13,160 bases of DNA from Bdellovibrionales bacterium (GTDB lineage Bacteria > Bdellovibrionota > Bdellovibrionia > Bdellovibrionales > JAMPXM01), in assembly GCA_005793615.1 (NCBI GenBank), contig SXRI01000040.1, positions 1 to 13,160 of the forward strand. Reading direction: 5' to 3'. Numbering within the stretch: position 1 is the stretch's first letter; each line of letters begins with the position of its first letter. The translations under genes were made by a program, and so were the position numbers. Positions 6,750-13,160 of the stretch are shown here, one piece after another. The notes beneath the pieces are model-generated. The model had not been told where the DNA came from. It saw only the letters and a program-made list of their open reading frames with translations, and searched no databases.

Positions 6750-8116
6750 GTATTGAGAGGGCGGTGGTCGATTCTGAGCTCTTTAAGAAGTACGATGTGC
6801 CGGCGCCGCGCTACACCAGTTATCCAACGGTGCCCTATTGGAGTGAGAACCCGACCACTGAGCAGTGGTTAAAGGAGTTGAACTCGACCTTTGCGCGCCC
6901 TCAGATGAGTTGGTCGCTTTATGTGCATGTGCCGTTTTGCGAATCCTTGTGTACCTTCTGCGGCTGCAACACTTCGATAACCAAGGATCATCGCCGCGAA
7001 GAGCCTTATGTTGATCTGCTTTTAAAGGAGTGGGATCTTTATCGCAAGGCTGTGCCTGAGATCGAGCAAAGACCCTTGGTGCAGTTTCATCTTGGCGGCG
7101 GTTCGCCGACATTTTTGTCGCCACTGAGTTTACGTAAATTGGTTTCGGGCTTGTTTGCTCACATTCGCCGCGATGAAAAACACTTCGAAGGAGCCATTGA
7201 AGTCGATCCGCGGCGTACGACTCCTGAGCAACTTGCGACTCTGCGCGAGTTTGGCTTTAACCGCGTGAGCATGGGAGTGCAAGACTTCAATCCCGAGGTA
7301 CAGCGCCTGGTCCACCGTCATCAGCCACAGGAGATGACTGAAGCTATCACCAAGGCCGCGCGTTCTCTCGGTTATGAGTCAGTGAATTTTGATTTGATCT
7401 ACGGTCTGCCGAAACAGACTCCGGAATCGGTGACCGAGATGACGAAGATCACGGTCGATATGCGCCCTGATCGAATTGCGCTTTATAGTTTTGCTTTGGT
7501 GCCGTGGATCAAGCCGGCGCAGCGCTTATTTAAAGACAGTGATTTGCCGGTGGGCGAGGAGAAGCGTCGCCTGTATGAGATCGCGCGCAAGATTCTCTTG
7601 GATGCTGGCTATCGTGAGATCGGTATGGACCATTTCGCCTTGCCGGATGATTCGTTGTCGCGCTCGGAAGTGGCGGGTACGCTTCATCGTAATTTCATGG
7701 GCTACGCTGATCGCCGAACAGATGTGCTGTTGGGTCTCGGGGTGTCGTCGATTTCCGAATCGCCCGGTATTTTTCATCAGAACGAGAAGGTTCTGCCGGT
7801 TTATGAGCGAATGGTTCAAGAGGGTAAGATTCCGACTTTGCGCGGGCATGTGCTGAGTGACGAAGATCGTCGTCGGCGTGAGCAGATTCTTACCTTCATG
7901 ACTAAGGGCCATGTTCAGTTGGAGAGCGATGAGCAGGTCGCTGACGCACGGGCGTTTCTAGCGGCGTTGATCGAAGATGGTTTGGTCACGATCGACGCTC
8001 GTGAGATGAAGCTCACGCAAAAAGGCCGCCCGTTTTTGCGCAATGCTTGTATGACTCTTGATGCGCGCTTACGTGCAAAGACGCCAGATACCAAAGTGTT
8101 TTCATCGGCGTTGTAA
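6746..8116 (+). CDS. hemN: oxygen-independent coproporphyrinogen III dehydrogenase
   Basis: A radical-SAM enzyme that oxidatively decarboxylates coproporphyrinogen III to protoporphyrinogen IX without oxygen. The 4Fe-4S/SAM motif is FCESLCTFCGC, with Cys65, Cys69, Cys72 and Cys74 in the CX3CX2CXC arrangement of true HemN rather than of HemW (which lacks the last Cys). Other family blocks are PRYTSYPTVPYW at the N-terminus, HLGGGSPTFLS, the EVDPR segment, FNRVSMGVQDFNPEVQ, NFDLIYGLPKQT, YSFALVPWIKPAQR, IGMDHFALPDDSL and LHRNFMGYA. The length of 456 residues is normal. Translation is probably coupled to hemE through the ATGA overlap at 6746-6749. HemN implies the protoporphyrin-dependent branch of heme synthesis, consistent with the HemG and HemH genes that follow. 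Confidence 0.97.
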   Translation: MSIERAVVDSELFKKYDVPAPRYTSYPTVPYWSENPTTEQWLKELNSTFARPQMSWSLYVHVPFCESLCTFCGCNTSITKDHRREEPYVDLLLKEWDLYRKAVPEIEQRPLVQFHLGGGSPTFLSPLSLRKLVSGLFAHIRRDEKHFEGAIEVDPRRTTPEQLATLREFGFNRVSMGVQDFNPEVQRLVHRHQPQEMTEAITKAARSLGYESVNFDLIYGLPKQTPESVTEMTKITVDMRPDRIALYSFALVPWIKPAQRLFKDSDLPVGEEKRRLYEIARKILLDAGYREIGMDHFALPDDSLSRSEVAGTLHRNFMGYADRRTDVLLGLGVSSISESPGIFHQNEKVLPVYERMVQEGKIPTLRGHVLSDEDRRRREQILTFMTKGHVQLESDEQVADARAFLAALIEDGLVTIDAREMKLTQKGRPFLRNACMTLDARLRAKTPDTKVFSSAL

Positions 8117-8145
8117 ACAACTAGGGCAGACTACTGGGTAAAGCA

Positions 8146-9456
8146 ATGACGACGAGTGATTCCGCAACCTTTAGCGATCCTGATCAGCAGATGGCAAAAG
8201 CACGTCAGCGACGGGTTACGGTTATTGGCGCAGGCTTTTCAGGTTTGGCGACGGCTTTTTATCTTTCTCGGGCAGGCTTTCAGGTCGAAGTCATTGAGGA
8301 GCGAGAGCGTCCAGGCGGCCTGATATCAACGACTGAAACACCATTCGGTTTGGTGGAGAGTGCCGCGAATGGTTTTCTGAACTCAGCTCTGGTTGAAGAA
8401 CTCTTTGGTCTTATGGGGCTCGAGGTGGTTCCGACTTTGAAAGCGGCGAAGCGGCGTTATATTTTTCGCCGCGGTTTTCCGAGGCGTTGGCCCTTGGGGA
8501 TATTGGCAACTCTGAGTCTCGTCGGCTTTGTTTTGATGTTCCTCTTTAGACGAGAGAAAGTGGCGCCGCATCCCCATGAAGCTGTGCGCGCGTGGACCGA
8601 GCGCACGATGGGTCGTGAAGCTGGACAATACCTGGTCGAGGCCTTTCTCCAAGGAGTCTACGCGGGAGATCCTGCGCGGATGAGCGCCACACTTCTTTTT
8701 GGAAGATTTTTCGAGAAACGTCGTCAGTCGAAATCGAAAGCAAAACTGCAAACTCGCGGCACCGTCTCGACGATGAATGGGATGGGGCAATTGATTACGA
8801 GAATGCGCGAGCGCCTCGAGAGGCAAGGCGTCGTTTTTGTGATGAATCAAAAGTTCCCGGTCTTTGCGGGAGAACCGCGTTGGCCCCACGTGGTCGCGAC
8901 CTCGGCCCATGCTGCAGGAGAACTGCTCCGTGAGCTTGATCAGGTTCGTGCTCAGGCTTGCGCAGGTGTTGAATTGGTGCCGATTATTTCAGTGGCGATC
9001 GGCTTCAAGGAGGCGCCTCCTGAGACGCGCGGGTTTGGCTGTCTCTTTCCTCCGGTCGAAGGGCGAAAGGCTCTCGGCGTTTTGATGAACAGTTTCATTT
9101 TTCCGAATCGTTCTCTCAAGGGGTTTTCGGAAACATGGATCTTTGGAGGTGCCCGTGCGAACGCGGCCGAACTGATGGCAATCCCAGATAAGGATGTCAT
9201 TGAAATGGCGGTGAGCGAGCGCCAAGAGACGCTGAATGCAACAGGTGCGTACAGCGGCTATCGAATTACCCGTTGGCCAGCAGCATTGCCACATTATACC
9301 TTGGCGCTTGAAGAGACACTGGCGGAAATGCGTGGCCTTCGGCGCAATGTCGTGTTGATCGGTAATTACCTCGGTGAAATCGGCCTGGCGCGTATCCTTG
9401 AGCGGGCCGAGAGTTTGCCTAGCGAGATTCATACAAGTGGGGAGTGGCGGGTTTGA
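8146..9456 (+). CDS. hemG: protoporphyrinogen oxidase, FAD-dependent HemY type
   Basis: A flavoprotein that oxidises protoporphyrinogen IX to protoporphyrin IX, supplying ferrochelatase. The N-terminal dinucleotide-binding fold shows VTVIGAGFSGLATAFYLSRAG (GxGxxG at 28-33), the ribose-binding acid in VEVIEERERPGGLIS (Glu51/Glu52), and later GVYAGDPARMSATLLF (170-185), characteristic of this family. The C-terminal FAD block is VVLIGNYLGEIGL. The 436 residues are slightly short for the family (about 450-470). A strongly hydrophobic stretch at about 116-134, flanked by Arg residues, lies where family members have a membrane-binding region, so peripheral or monotopic membrane attachment is likely. 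It starts 29 bp after hemN without a strong ribosome-binding site. By structure it is the HemY kind (often also called hemG), not the small flavodoxin-like HemG of E. coli. Confidence 0.92.
   Translation: MTTSDSATFSDPDQQMAKARQRRVTVIGAGFSGLATAFYLSRAGFQVEVIEERERPGGLISTTETPFGLVESAANGFLNSALVEELFGLMGLEVVPTLKAAKRRYIFRRGFPRRWPLGILATLSLVGFVLMFLFRREKVAPHPHEAVRAWTERTMGREAGQYLVEAFLQGVYAGDPARMSATLLFGRFFEKRRQSKSKAKLQTRGTVSTMNGMGQLITRMRERLERQGVVFVMNQKFPVFAGEPRWPHVVATSAHAAGELLRELDQVRAQACAGVELVPIISVAIGFKEAPPETRGFGCLFPPVEGRKALGVLMNSFIFPNRSLKGFSETWIFGGARANAAELMAIPDKDVIEMAVSERQETLNATGAYSGYRITRWPAALPHYTLALEETLAEMRGLRRNVVLIGNYLGEIGLARILERAESLPSEIHTSGEWRV
9438..9443 (+). promoter_or_regulatory. ribosome-binding site deciding the hemH start
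   Basis: GGGGAG sits inside the last codons of hemG. It directly abuts a GTG at 9444 (spacing zero) but lies nine bases before an in-frame TTG at 9453 that overlaps the hemG stop codon as TTGA. The spacing favours the TTG start and translational coupling. Confidence 0.55.
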
Positions 9457-10496
9457 AGCGAGTCTTGATTCTTCTTAATCTTGGCACGCCTGATGATCCT
9501 GGCCCCGAAGCGGTAGGCCGCTACCTGCGAGAGTTTTTAATGGATGGCCGGGTGCTCGACATTCCCTGGCCCATGCGCTGGTTTTTAGTCAATTGTGTTA
9601 TCGTTCCTAAACGGCGCTATGCTTCGAGTGAGCTTTATCGATCGATTTGGGGTGAAAGCGCCTCACCGCTACTCACCCATCTCAAAGATCTTGGCGACGG
9701 GCTTCGGTGTTATCTAAAAGAACATACGAATGAACGTGAACTTGAAGTCAAGATCGCCATGCGCTATGGCTCGCCATCGATTCTTAGTGTGCTCAAAGAG
9801 GTTCAGACCGATGTCGGCGAGATCATCGTATTTCCTCTTTATCCGCAATATGCTGAGAGCACGACACTTTCCAGCATCGAAGAATGTAAGCGGGTGGTGC
9901 GCAAGTTAGATCTTAAAATGCCACTTAAGTTTGTGCCGCCATTTTACGAACACCGTGCCTTTGTGGAGCCAACAGCGGCCAAGATCCGTGAAGTGTGGCG
10001 GCGCGATCAGCCGGAACATCTTTTGATGAGCTTTCACGGTCTGCCTGAACGTCACGTGCGGCGCACGGATCTTAGTGGTGGCAAGCATTGTCTTGTGAAG
10101 AACGATTGCTGTGATGAAATTGTTGCCGCCAATCGCAATTGTTACCGTGCACAGTGTTTTGCGAGTGCCCGGGCGATTGCACTGGCAGCAGGGCTTGCGC
10201 CGCATGAGTATTCGGTCGCGTTTCAGTCCCGCCTTGGGCGAGCGGCATGGATCGGCCCGTCGACTGAGAGCGCTATTGCGGCACTGGGTAAACAAGGTGT
10301 GCGCCATCTCGCGGTCACGTGCCCATCATTTGTCTCCGACTGTCTTGAAACTCTTGAGGAGATCGGTATTCGCGGGGCTGAGATATTTCGCGAAAATGGT
10401 GGCGAAAATTTCATACGAATCGATTGCCTTAATAGTGATCCGGCATGGGTCGAGGGCGCCTGGACCTTGAGCAGTAAGAGCTTGGCAACGAGTTAG
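9453..10496 (+). CDS. hemH: ferrochelatase with internal cysteine cluster
   Basis: The enzyme inserts Fe2+ into protoporphyrin IX to give heme, the final step of the pathway. Family features are VLILLNLGTPDDP at the N-terminus, FPLYPQYAESTTLSSIEE, the metal-site His195 in MSFHGLPERHVRRTD, FQSRLGRAAWIGPST, and CPSFVSDCLETLEEIG containing the catalytic Glu. Between the His motif and FQSRLGR lie five cysteines, at about 213, 219, 220, 230 and 235 (pattern CX5CCX9CX4C). A class of bacterial ferrochelatases described for Myxococcus xanthus and relatives binds a [2Fe-2S] cluster through four cysteines in an internal segment of about 20 residues; this protein fits that class. The TTG start at 9453 is preferred on ribosome-binding spacing; a GTG at 9444 would add three residues. 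It ends 20 bp before the GspF-like gene. Confidence 0.96.
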   Translation: MKRVLILLNLGTPDDPGPEAVGRYLREFLMDGRVLDIPWPMRWFLVNCVIVPKRRYASSELYRSIWGESASPLLTHLKDLGDGLRCYLKEHTNERELEVKIAMRYGSPSILSVLKEVQTDVGEIIVFPLYPQYAESTTLSSIEECKRVVRKLDLKMPLKFVPPFYEHRAFVEPTAAKIREVWRRDQPEHLLMSFHGLPERHVRRTDLSGGKHCLVKNDCCDEIVAANRNCYRAQCFASARAIALAAGLAPHEYSVAFQSRLGRAAWIGPSTESAIAALGKQGVRHLAVTCPSFVSDCLETLEEIGIRGAEIFRENGGENFIRIDCLNSDPAWVEGAWTLSSKSLATS

Positions 10497-10516
10497 AGGC
10501 TCTTTAGACTTTAACT

Positions 10517-11503
10517 GTGTTTGGAACAAATCCGCGAAAAATTGCCGAGTGTTATCATGCCATCGTGCGTATGCATGATGCGGGTCTTGCCATCGATGCT
10601 AATCTCGAAACACTTTCTGGCGCCTTAACTACCCATGACCAAGAAATGCTGCAGCGGATGATAAGGCGGATCCGCAAGGGCGATTACTTAGCGCGGGTTA
10701 TGGAGATCGAAAAACTTCCGCCGCTGGATGTAGCGCTTGTTAAAGTTGGTGAGAAGACCGGTAATCTCAGCGAGGTGATGAATTTTTTGGCGGTGTTTTA
10801 CGATGGCCGCGCAGCACTTGAACGTTCGTTTCGTCGAGCGATGATGAAGCCCTTTTTTCTTTTCATTTCGTCTCTGTTTCTGCGCGACTTGCCGCAGATT
10901 TTTAGTAAGTCGCTGACAGTGAAGATGTACCTGCTTAAGAATCTTTCGTTGGTGAGCCTGGTGGTCGCGGTAGTGGCGGCATTATTTTATCTTTATCGGA
11001 TCAGTAATCGCTCGCGTGAGGTCGCGGAAAAATGGAATCGCTTTTTTAGTGCCCTGCCGTGGTTTGGCGGGGTTGTGCGTGCCGTCGCCAAGGAGAGATT
11101 TTTCTCGTGCCTACATATGGGTCTCAAGAGCGGCTGTGATCTGCAAACCATGGTGGGCATTGCAAATGAGATGACCTTCTTACCGAGCCTCAGGCGGGCG
11201 ACGCAGGAAATTGTGGTGCGGACACAGAAGTTGGGTTTCGCACAGGCCGTTACCGAGGCACGGATTTGTACGCCTAATGAGTTACTGGCACTTAAAACCG
11301 GAGAAGTCTCAGGTACGCTTGATGGTGCTCTTAAGAAAGTCACTGATGACTTACGTATGCAGATCGAAGGGGCGATGAAGGCGGTCGAGGACTGGTTACC
11401 GAGGATTGTCTATGCCCTTGCTATGATCTACGCGGTCCTGGGAATTTTCGAGAGTTACTCGAATCAATTGAAAGAACTGAATAAGGTCATCGACAAAATC
11501 TAG
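10517..11503 (+). CDS. GspF/PilC-family inner-membrane protein
   Basis: A membrane protein of the T2SF family, whose members are the platform proteins of type II secretion and type IV pilus machines. It has two diverged copies of the domain. The first (about 8-110) contains LVKVGEKTGNLSEVMNFLA, and the second (about 194-290) contains LALKTGEVSGTLDGALKKV, the paired signature of GspF/PilC. Hydrophobic segments are at about 112-129, 142-161 and 296-313, giving the usual three-helix layout. At 328 residues it is shorter than the usual 400, mainly because the N-terminal extension before the first repeat is absent. The start is GTG with no obvious ribosome-binding site; a TAG at 10505-10507 prevents a longer form. 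No ATPase, pseudopilin or secretin gene is nearby, so its partner system is unknown, and its place at the end of a heme operon may be chance or a link to cytochrome or envelope biogenesis. Confidence 0.85.
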   Translation: MFGTNPRKIAECYHAIVRMHDAGLAIDANLETLSGALTTHDQEMLQRMIRRIRKGDYLARVMEIEKLPPLDVALVKVGEKTGNLSEVMNFLAVFYDGRAALERSFRRAMMKPFFLFISSLFLRDLPQIFSKSLTVKMYLLKNLSLVSLVVAVVAALFYLYRISNRSREVAEKWNRFFSALPWFGGVVRAVAKERFFSCLHMGLKSGCDLQTMVGIANEMTFLPSLRRATQEIVVRTQKLGFAQAVTEARICTPNELLALKTGEVSGTLDGALKKVTDDLRMQIEGAMKAVEDWLPRIVYALAMIYAVLGIFESYSNQLKELNKVIDKI

Positions 11504-11578
11504 CGGCTACCCGCGACGGCAGCGTGGTCATGGATGAAGTCCGGGCGGTACGCGAGTTGATTGATCTCGCTCGCCGGT

Positions 11579-12469
11579 TCAAGATAAATTCTCGTTTTCT
11601 TGAAAATGCACAAGGCGATGATGGCCGGAGCAATAACTCGTCAAATTCTCAGCGCTATCGTCGCCACCCATTGATACAGGCTTAAGATGATGTCGATGAA
11701 GCCAACGGCGATTCGGGCAGCGCTGTCCCTGGTGATCAACGTGTGCGCATTGTGCCTGGTCACGTAAGTTTATTGCATGTTCAACTCTAGCCGGGAGCTT
11801 GCGGCGGGCGCGAGTGAACTTCCTGATTTGGCACGCGCCAACTTTTTCTCGCTTCGCGGTACTTCGTTTCATCGCACGTTCGGCCTTTTTGACCGGATCA
11901 ATCTTCTCGAGTACGATCTCGGTCATTTGCTGGAGACATTCTGAAAGGGTGACGGCTTGCTCCTTTTTCTGCGACAGAAGATCAAGAATGCGTTCCAGGT
12001 TTTTTCTGGTTTCCTCGTTAAGACCAACGCGAAGTTCGGAAAGATCTTCGTCTTTAAACTTGAGACTCTCATCGACCGGCTGCGGCCGGGCAGCTGCAAT
12101 CGCCTTTTCGATTTCACGATTTGTACCTCTCTCAGCAAGGTCAATCCATTCGGTTTTGTCCGCAGGAGTAATGACCGAGCAAATACGACGAAGTTTCGTG
12201 AGCGACGTCTGACCGCGCTGAAGAGTCGAGAGGAGCTCAGGGATTTCAAGCGACTTTCGCGCCACGGTTACCATGTCGGCTGCGGTGTACTCTGGTAGCC
12301 CCCAATCTTTGATAGCGTATTGCCGTAAGCTGGGGCATTGAAAATAGAGATAACCATTTGCACCAGCAAGCAAACTCAAGAGCTCCACCATACGAGCCTC
12401 GCATTTGAGATAAGTACTTGCGAGCCCAACCCCTTCTTCATGCCATTCTTGAATTTGTTTCTTCGTCAT
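11579..12469 (-). CDS. HNH endonuclease domain protein
   Basis: A 296-residue protein convergent with the heme operon. Its C-terminus is a zinc-type HNH nuclease: Cys241 and Cys251 frame the first zinc-ligand pair, RHHLKPVSMGG carries the catalytic His (260/261), SAENLTSYCSGHH supplies Asn275, Cys280 and His283/284. The N-terminal two thirds is helical and charged, with LRQYAIKDWGLPEYTAADMVTVAR and LLSTLQRGQTSLTKLRRI blocks; this layout is common in stand-alone HNH proteins of Bdellovibrio-like bacteria. A basic stretch (KKAERAMKRSTAKREK, 194-209) could bind DNA. The ATG at 12469 has no clear ribosome-binding site; Met27 is an alternative, but the residues before it look like the family's first helix. 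Its role is unknown: genome-invading nuclease, mobile-element remnant or defence are all possible. There is no partner methylase, intein or intron sequence around it. Confidence 0.82.
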   Translation of the reverse strand: MTKKQIQEWHEEGVGLASTYLKCEARMVELLSLLAGANGYLYFQCPSLRQYAIKDWGLPEYTAADMVTVARKSLEIPELLSTLQRGQTSLTKLRRICSVITPADKTEWIDLAERGTNREIEKAIAAARPQPVDESLKFKDEDLSELRVGLNEETRKNLERILDLLSQKKEQAVTLSECLQQMTEIVLEKIDPVKKAERAMKRSTAKREKVGACQIRKFTRARRKLPARVEHAINLRDQAQCAHVDHQGQRCPNRRWLHRHHLKPVSMGGDDSAENLTSYCSGHHRLVHFQENENLS

Positions 12470-12748
12470 AGTTGAGAACTATAACTCAGGTTTTTGGAAG
12501 CACGAGGTTTGTGGTGGTTGGACCGCAGCTTGAGCAATGCCCTGAACAAAAACAAGCTCGGTGTTGCTCTTGATCCGGAGGCAAGACGAGCGTTTAAAGG
12601 GGGCTTTAAAGAAGGGATTCAACTTGCCGACGAAACGCTCTTGAACACCTGTCAAATCTTTTGTGTAAACAAGTTCGCTTTTTAAAAAATCAGCGCGATA
12701 CGCCAAAATCGCGATGGCGCCTCCGAAATATCGCCCCACTTCCACCCA

Positions 12749-12851
12749 CCTTGACCACCAAAACTGAACGGCGTGCATGCTGGAATCTCAGCAATCTAAG
12801 AGTGGGCTGCAAACGGAGGCCCGGACCAACCTTTGACCACTTACCCGAACG
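12749..12851. repeat. pair of imperfect ~22-bp direct repeats
   Basis: Two related segments lie 81 bp apart, at 12749-12770 and 12830-12851. Both start CCTT, contain GACCAC and end GAACG; with one gap the outer 15 bases match and only the central 6-7 differ. They resemble transposase-binding repeats at the ends of insertion sequences but are too few and too diverged to assign. Confidence 0.45.
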
Positions 12852-13029
12852 TCCACAAATTCAAGAAAGAGCGCAGGGGCTGTTAGTTCGGCAATGCACT
12901 TGAGTTTGCGGTGTCGGGCGATTCATGAATCTCAATTTGAAACATTTGTTTCTTGTCATCTTGATTCCAATAATCTCAGGTTGAGAATGTATCAATTTTG
13001 GTCCTTTAGCCTGCAGAACCTGGACTGCG

Positions 13030-13124
13030 AAATTCGGACCAAGGCGCCCGACCAAATCGGTTCCATTCCGCCCGGTCATTTCGGTTCGATGGCGCCCGGG
13101 TAAATCGGATCAATCCGCCCGGCC
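13030..13124. repeat. four tandem copies of a ~24-bp unit, IS21-like terminal array
   Basis: Four head-to-tail imperfect copies occupy 13030-13052, 13054-13077, 13078-13101 and 13102-13124. Each begins A(A/T)(A/T)TCGG, has a variable middle and ends in GCCCG followed mostly by G. TCGG recurs at 13034, 13057, 13081 and 13105, and GCCCG at 13046, 13070, 13094 and 13117, so the period is 23-24 bp. The repeats are visible directly. Multiple direct repeats of about this length are known at both ends of IS21-family elements (istA/istB), which is my preferred reading. An iteron array or regulator-binding sites are alternatives. Confidence 0.75.
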
Positions 13125-13128
13125 CGCA

Positions 13129-13143
13129 GCCTAATTGTTAGGC
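13129..13143. repeat. short palindrome near window end
   Basis: GCCTAA and TTAGGC flank TTG to give a perfect 6-bp inverted repeat. Its right half, GTTAGGC (13137-13143), matches the integron attC core consensus GTTRRRY, and the left half nearly matches its partner RYYYAAC. A real attC site has tens of bases between these boxes, so the resemblance is probably chance unless sequence beyond 13160 changes the picture. Confidence 0.35.
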
Positions 13144-13160
13144 AAGTGACGCGAAACAAC

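Larger units (their letters stand above)
12470..13160. other. gene-poor right flank, possible mobile-element relic
   Basis: I cannot support a gene in these 691 bases. Open frames on both strands (for example minus 12479-12778 and plus 12494-12685) overlap one another, lack family motifs and show unusual composition, such as Trp- and Phe-rich segments on the minus strand. The stretch does contain two sets of imperfect repeats (12749-12851 and 13030-13124) and a palindrome (13129-13143). Repeats of this size and spacing are typical of the ends of IS21-family insertion sequences, but no transposase is present, so either the element lies beyond 13160 or only a remnant survives. Confidence 0.4.

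Noticed and set aside
11552..11570. GCGAG/CTCGC inverted repeat between the convergent genes as a terminator
   Set aside because: Only a 5-bp stem with a 9-nt loop and no T-tract on either strand, too weak to call.
11530..11685. Plus-strand 51-residue open frame (ATG at 11530) after the GspF-like gene
   Set aside because: The first 25 codons look protein-like, but it runs over 100 bp antisense into the HNH gene and its tail is low-complexity. It could be a gene remnant, but there is not enough to call it.
12494..12685. Plus-strand 63-codon open frame in the right flank
   Set aside because: No motif, no ribosome-binding site, and antisense to another equally plausible frame of similar quality.
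12479..12778. Minus-strand 99-codon open frame ending 9 bp before the HNH gene
   Set aside because: No recognisable domain, odd Trp/Phe-rich start, overlap with one of the repeat copies, and a competing frame on the other strand. It is more likely a chance frame through a mobile-element relic.

Overview
The window is dominated by one long plus-strand transcription unit (65-11503) that encodes a nearly complete C5-type heme biosynthesis pathway. The gene order is hemA - hemC(D) - hemL - sensor kinase - response regulator - hemE - hemN - hemG(hemY) - hemH - gspF-like. Most junctions overlap or are under 30 bp, so the genes are probably co-transcribed and often translationally coupled. The flow is glutamyl-tRNA to glutamate semialdehyde (HemA), to ALA (HemL), then porphobilinogen to hydroxymethylbilane and probably uroporphyrinogen III (HemC with a HemD-like tail), coproporphyrinogen III (HemE), protoporphyrinogen IX (HemN, oxygen-independent), protoporphyrin IX (HemG/HemY) and heme (HemH). 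hemB is absent from the window and must lie elsewhere.

The organism looks like a Gram-negative bacterium of the Bdellovibrionota or a neighbouring 'delta' lineage (inference, moderate confidence). The clues are a ferrochelatase with an internal cysteine cluster (a class described from Myxococcus-like bacteria and, as I recall, Bdellovibrio), a solitary HNH protein of a type common in Bdellovibrio-like genomes, mid-range GC, and a hem cluster arranged much like the Leptospira hem locus.

Region by region: 1-64 is a leader with a tandem octamer just upstream of hemA. 65-2622 holds a shortened, divergent glutamyl-tRNA reductase and the HemC(D) protein. 2623-2725 is the largest gap inside the operon and contains a hairpin. 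2726-4060 is hemL. 4077-5701 is a histidine kinase/OmpR-type regulator pair inserted between hemL and hemE, a good candidate for a heme- or redox-responsive controller. 5721-10496 is hemE-hemN-hemG-hemH. 10517-11503 is a lone GspF/PilC-family membrane protein.

The right end differs. A convergent minus-strand HNH endonuclease gene (11579-12469) is followed by about 690 bp with no gene I can support. This stretch contains two sets of imperfect repeats, including four tandem copies of a roughly 24-bp unit at 13030-13124, that look like the terminal arrays of an IS21-type insertion sequence, and a short palindrome near the edge. The right flank is probably accessory or recently rearranged DNA next to a core biosynthetic operon.
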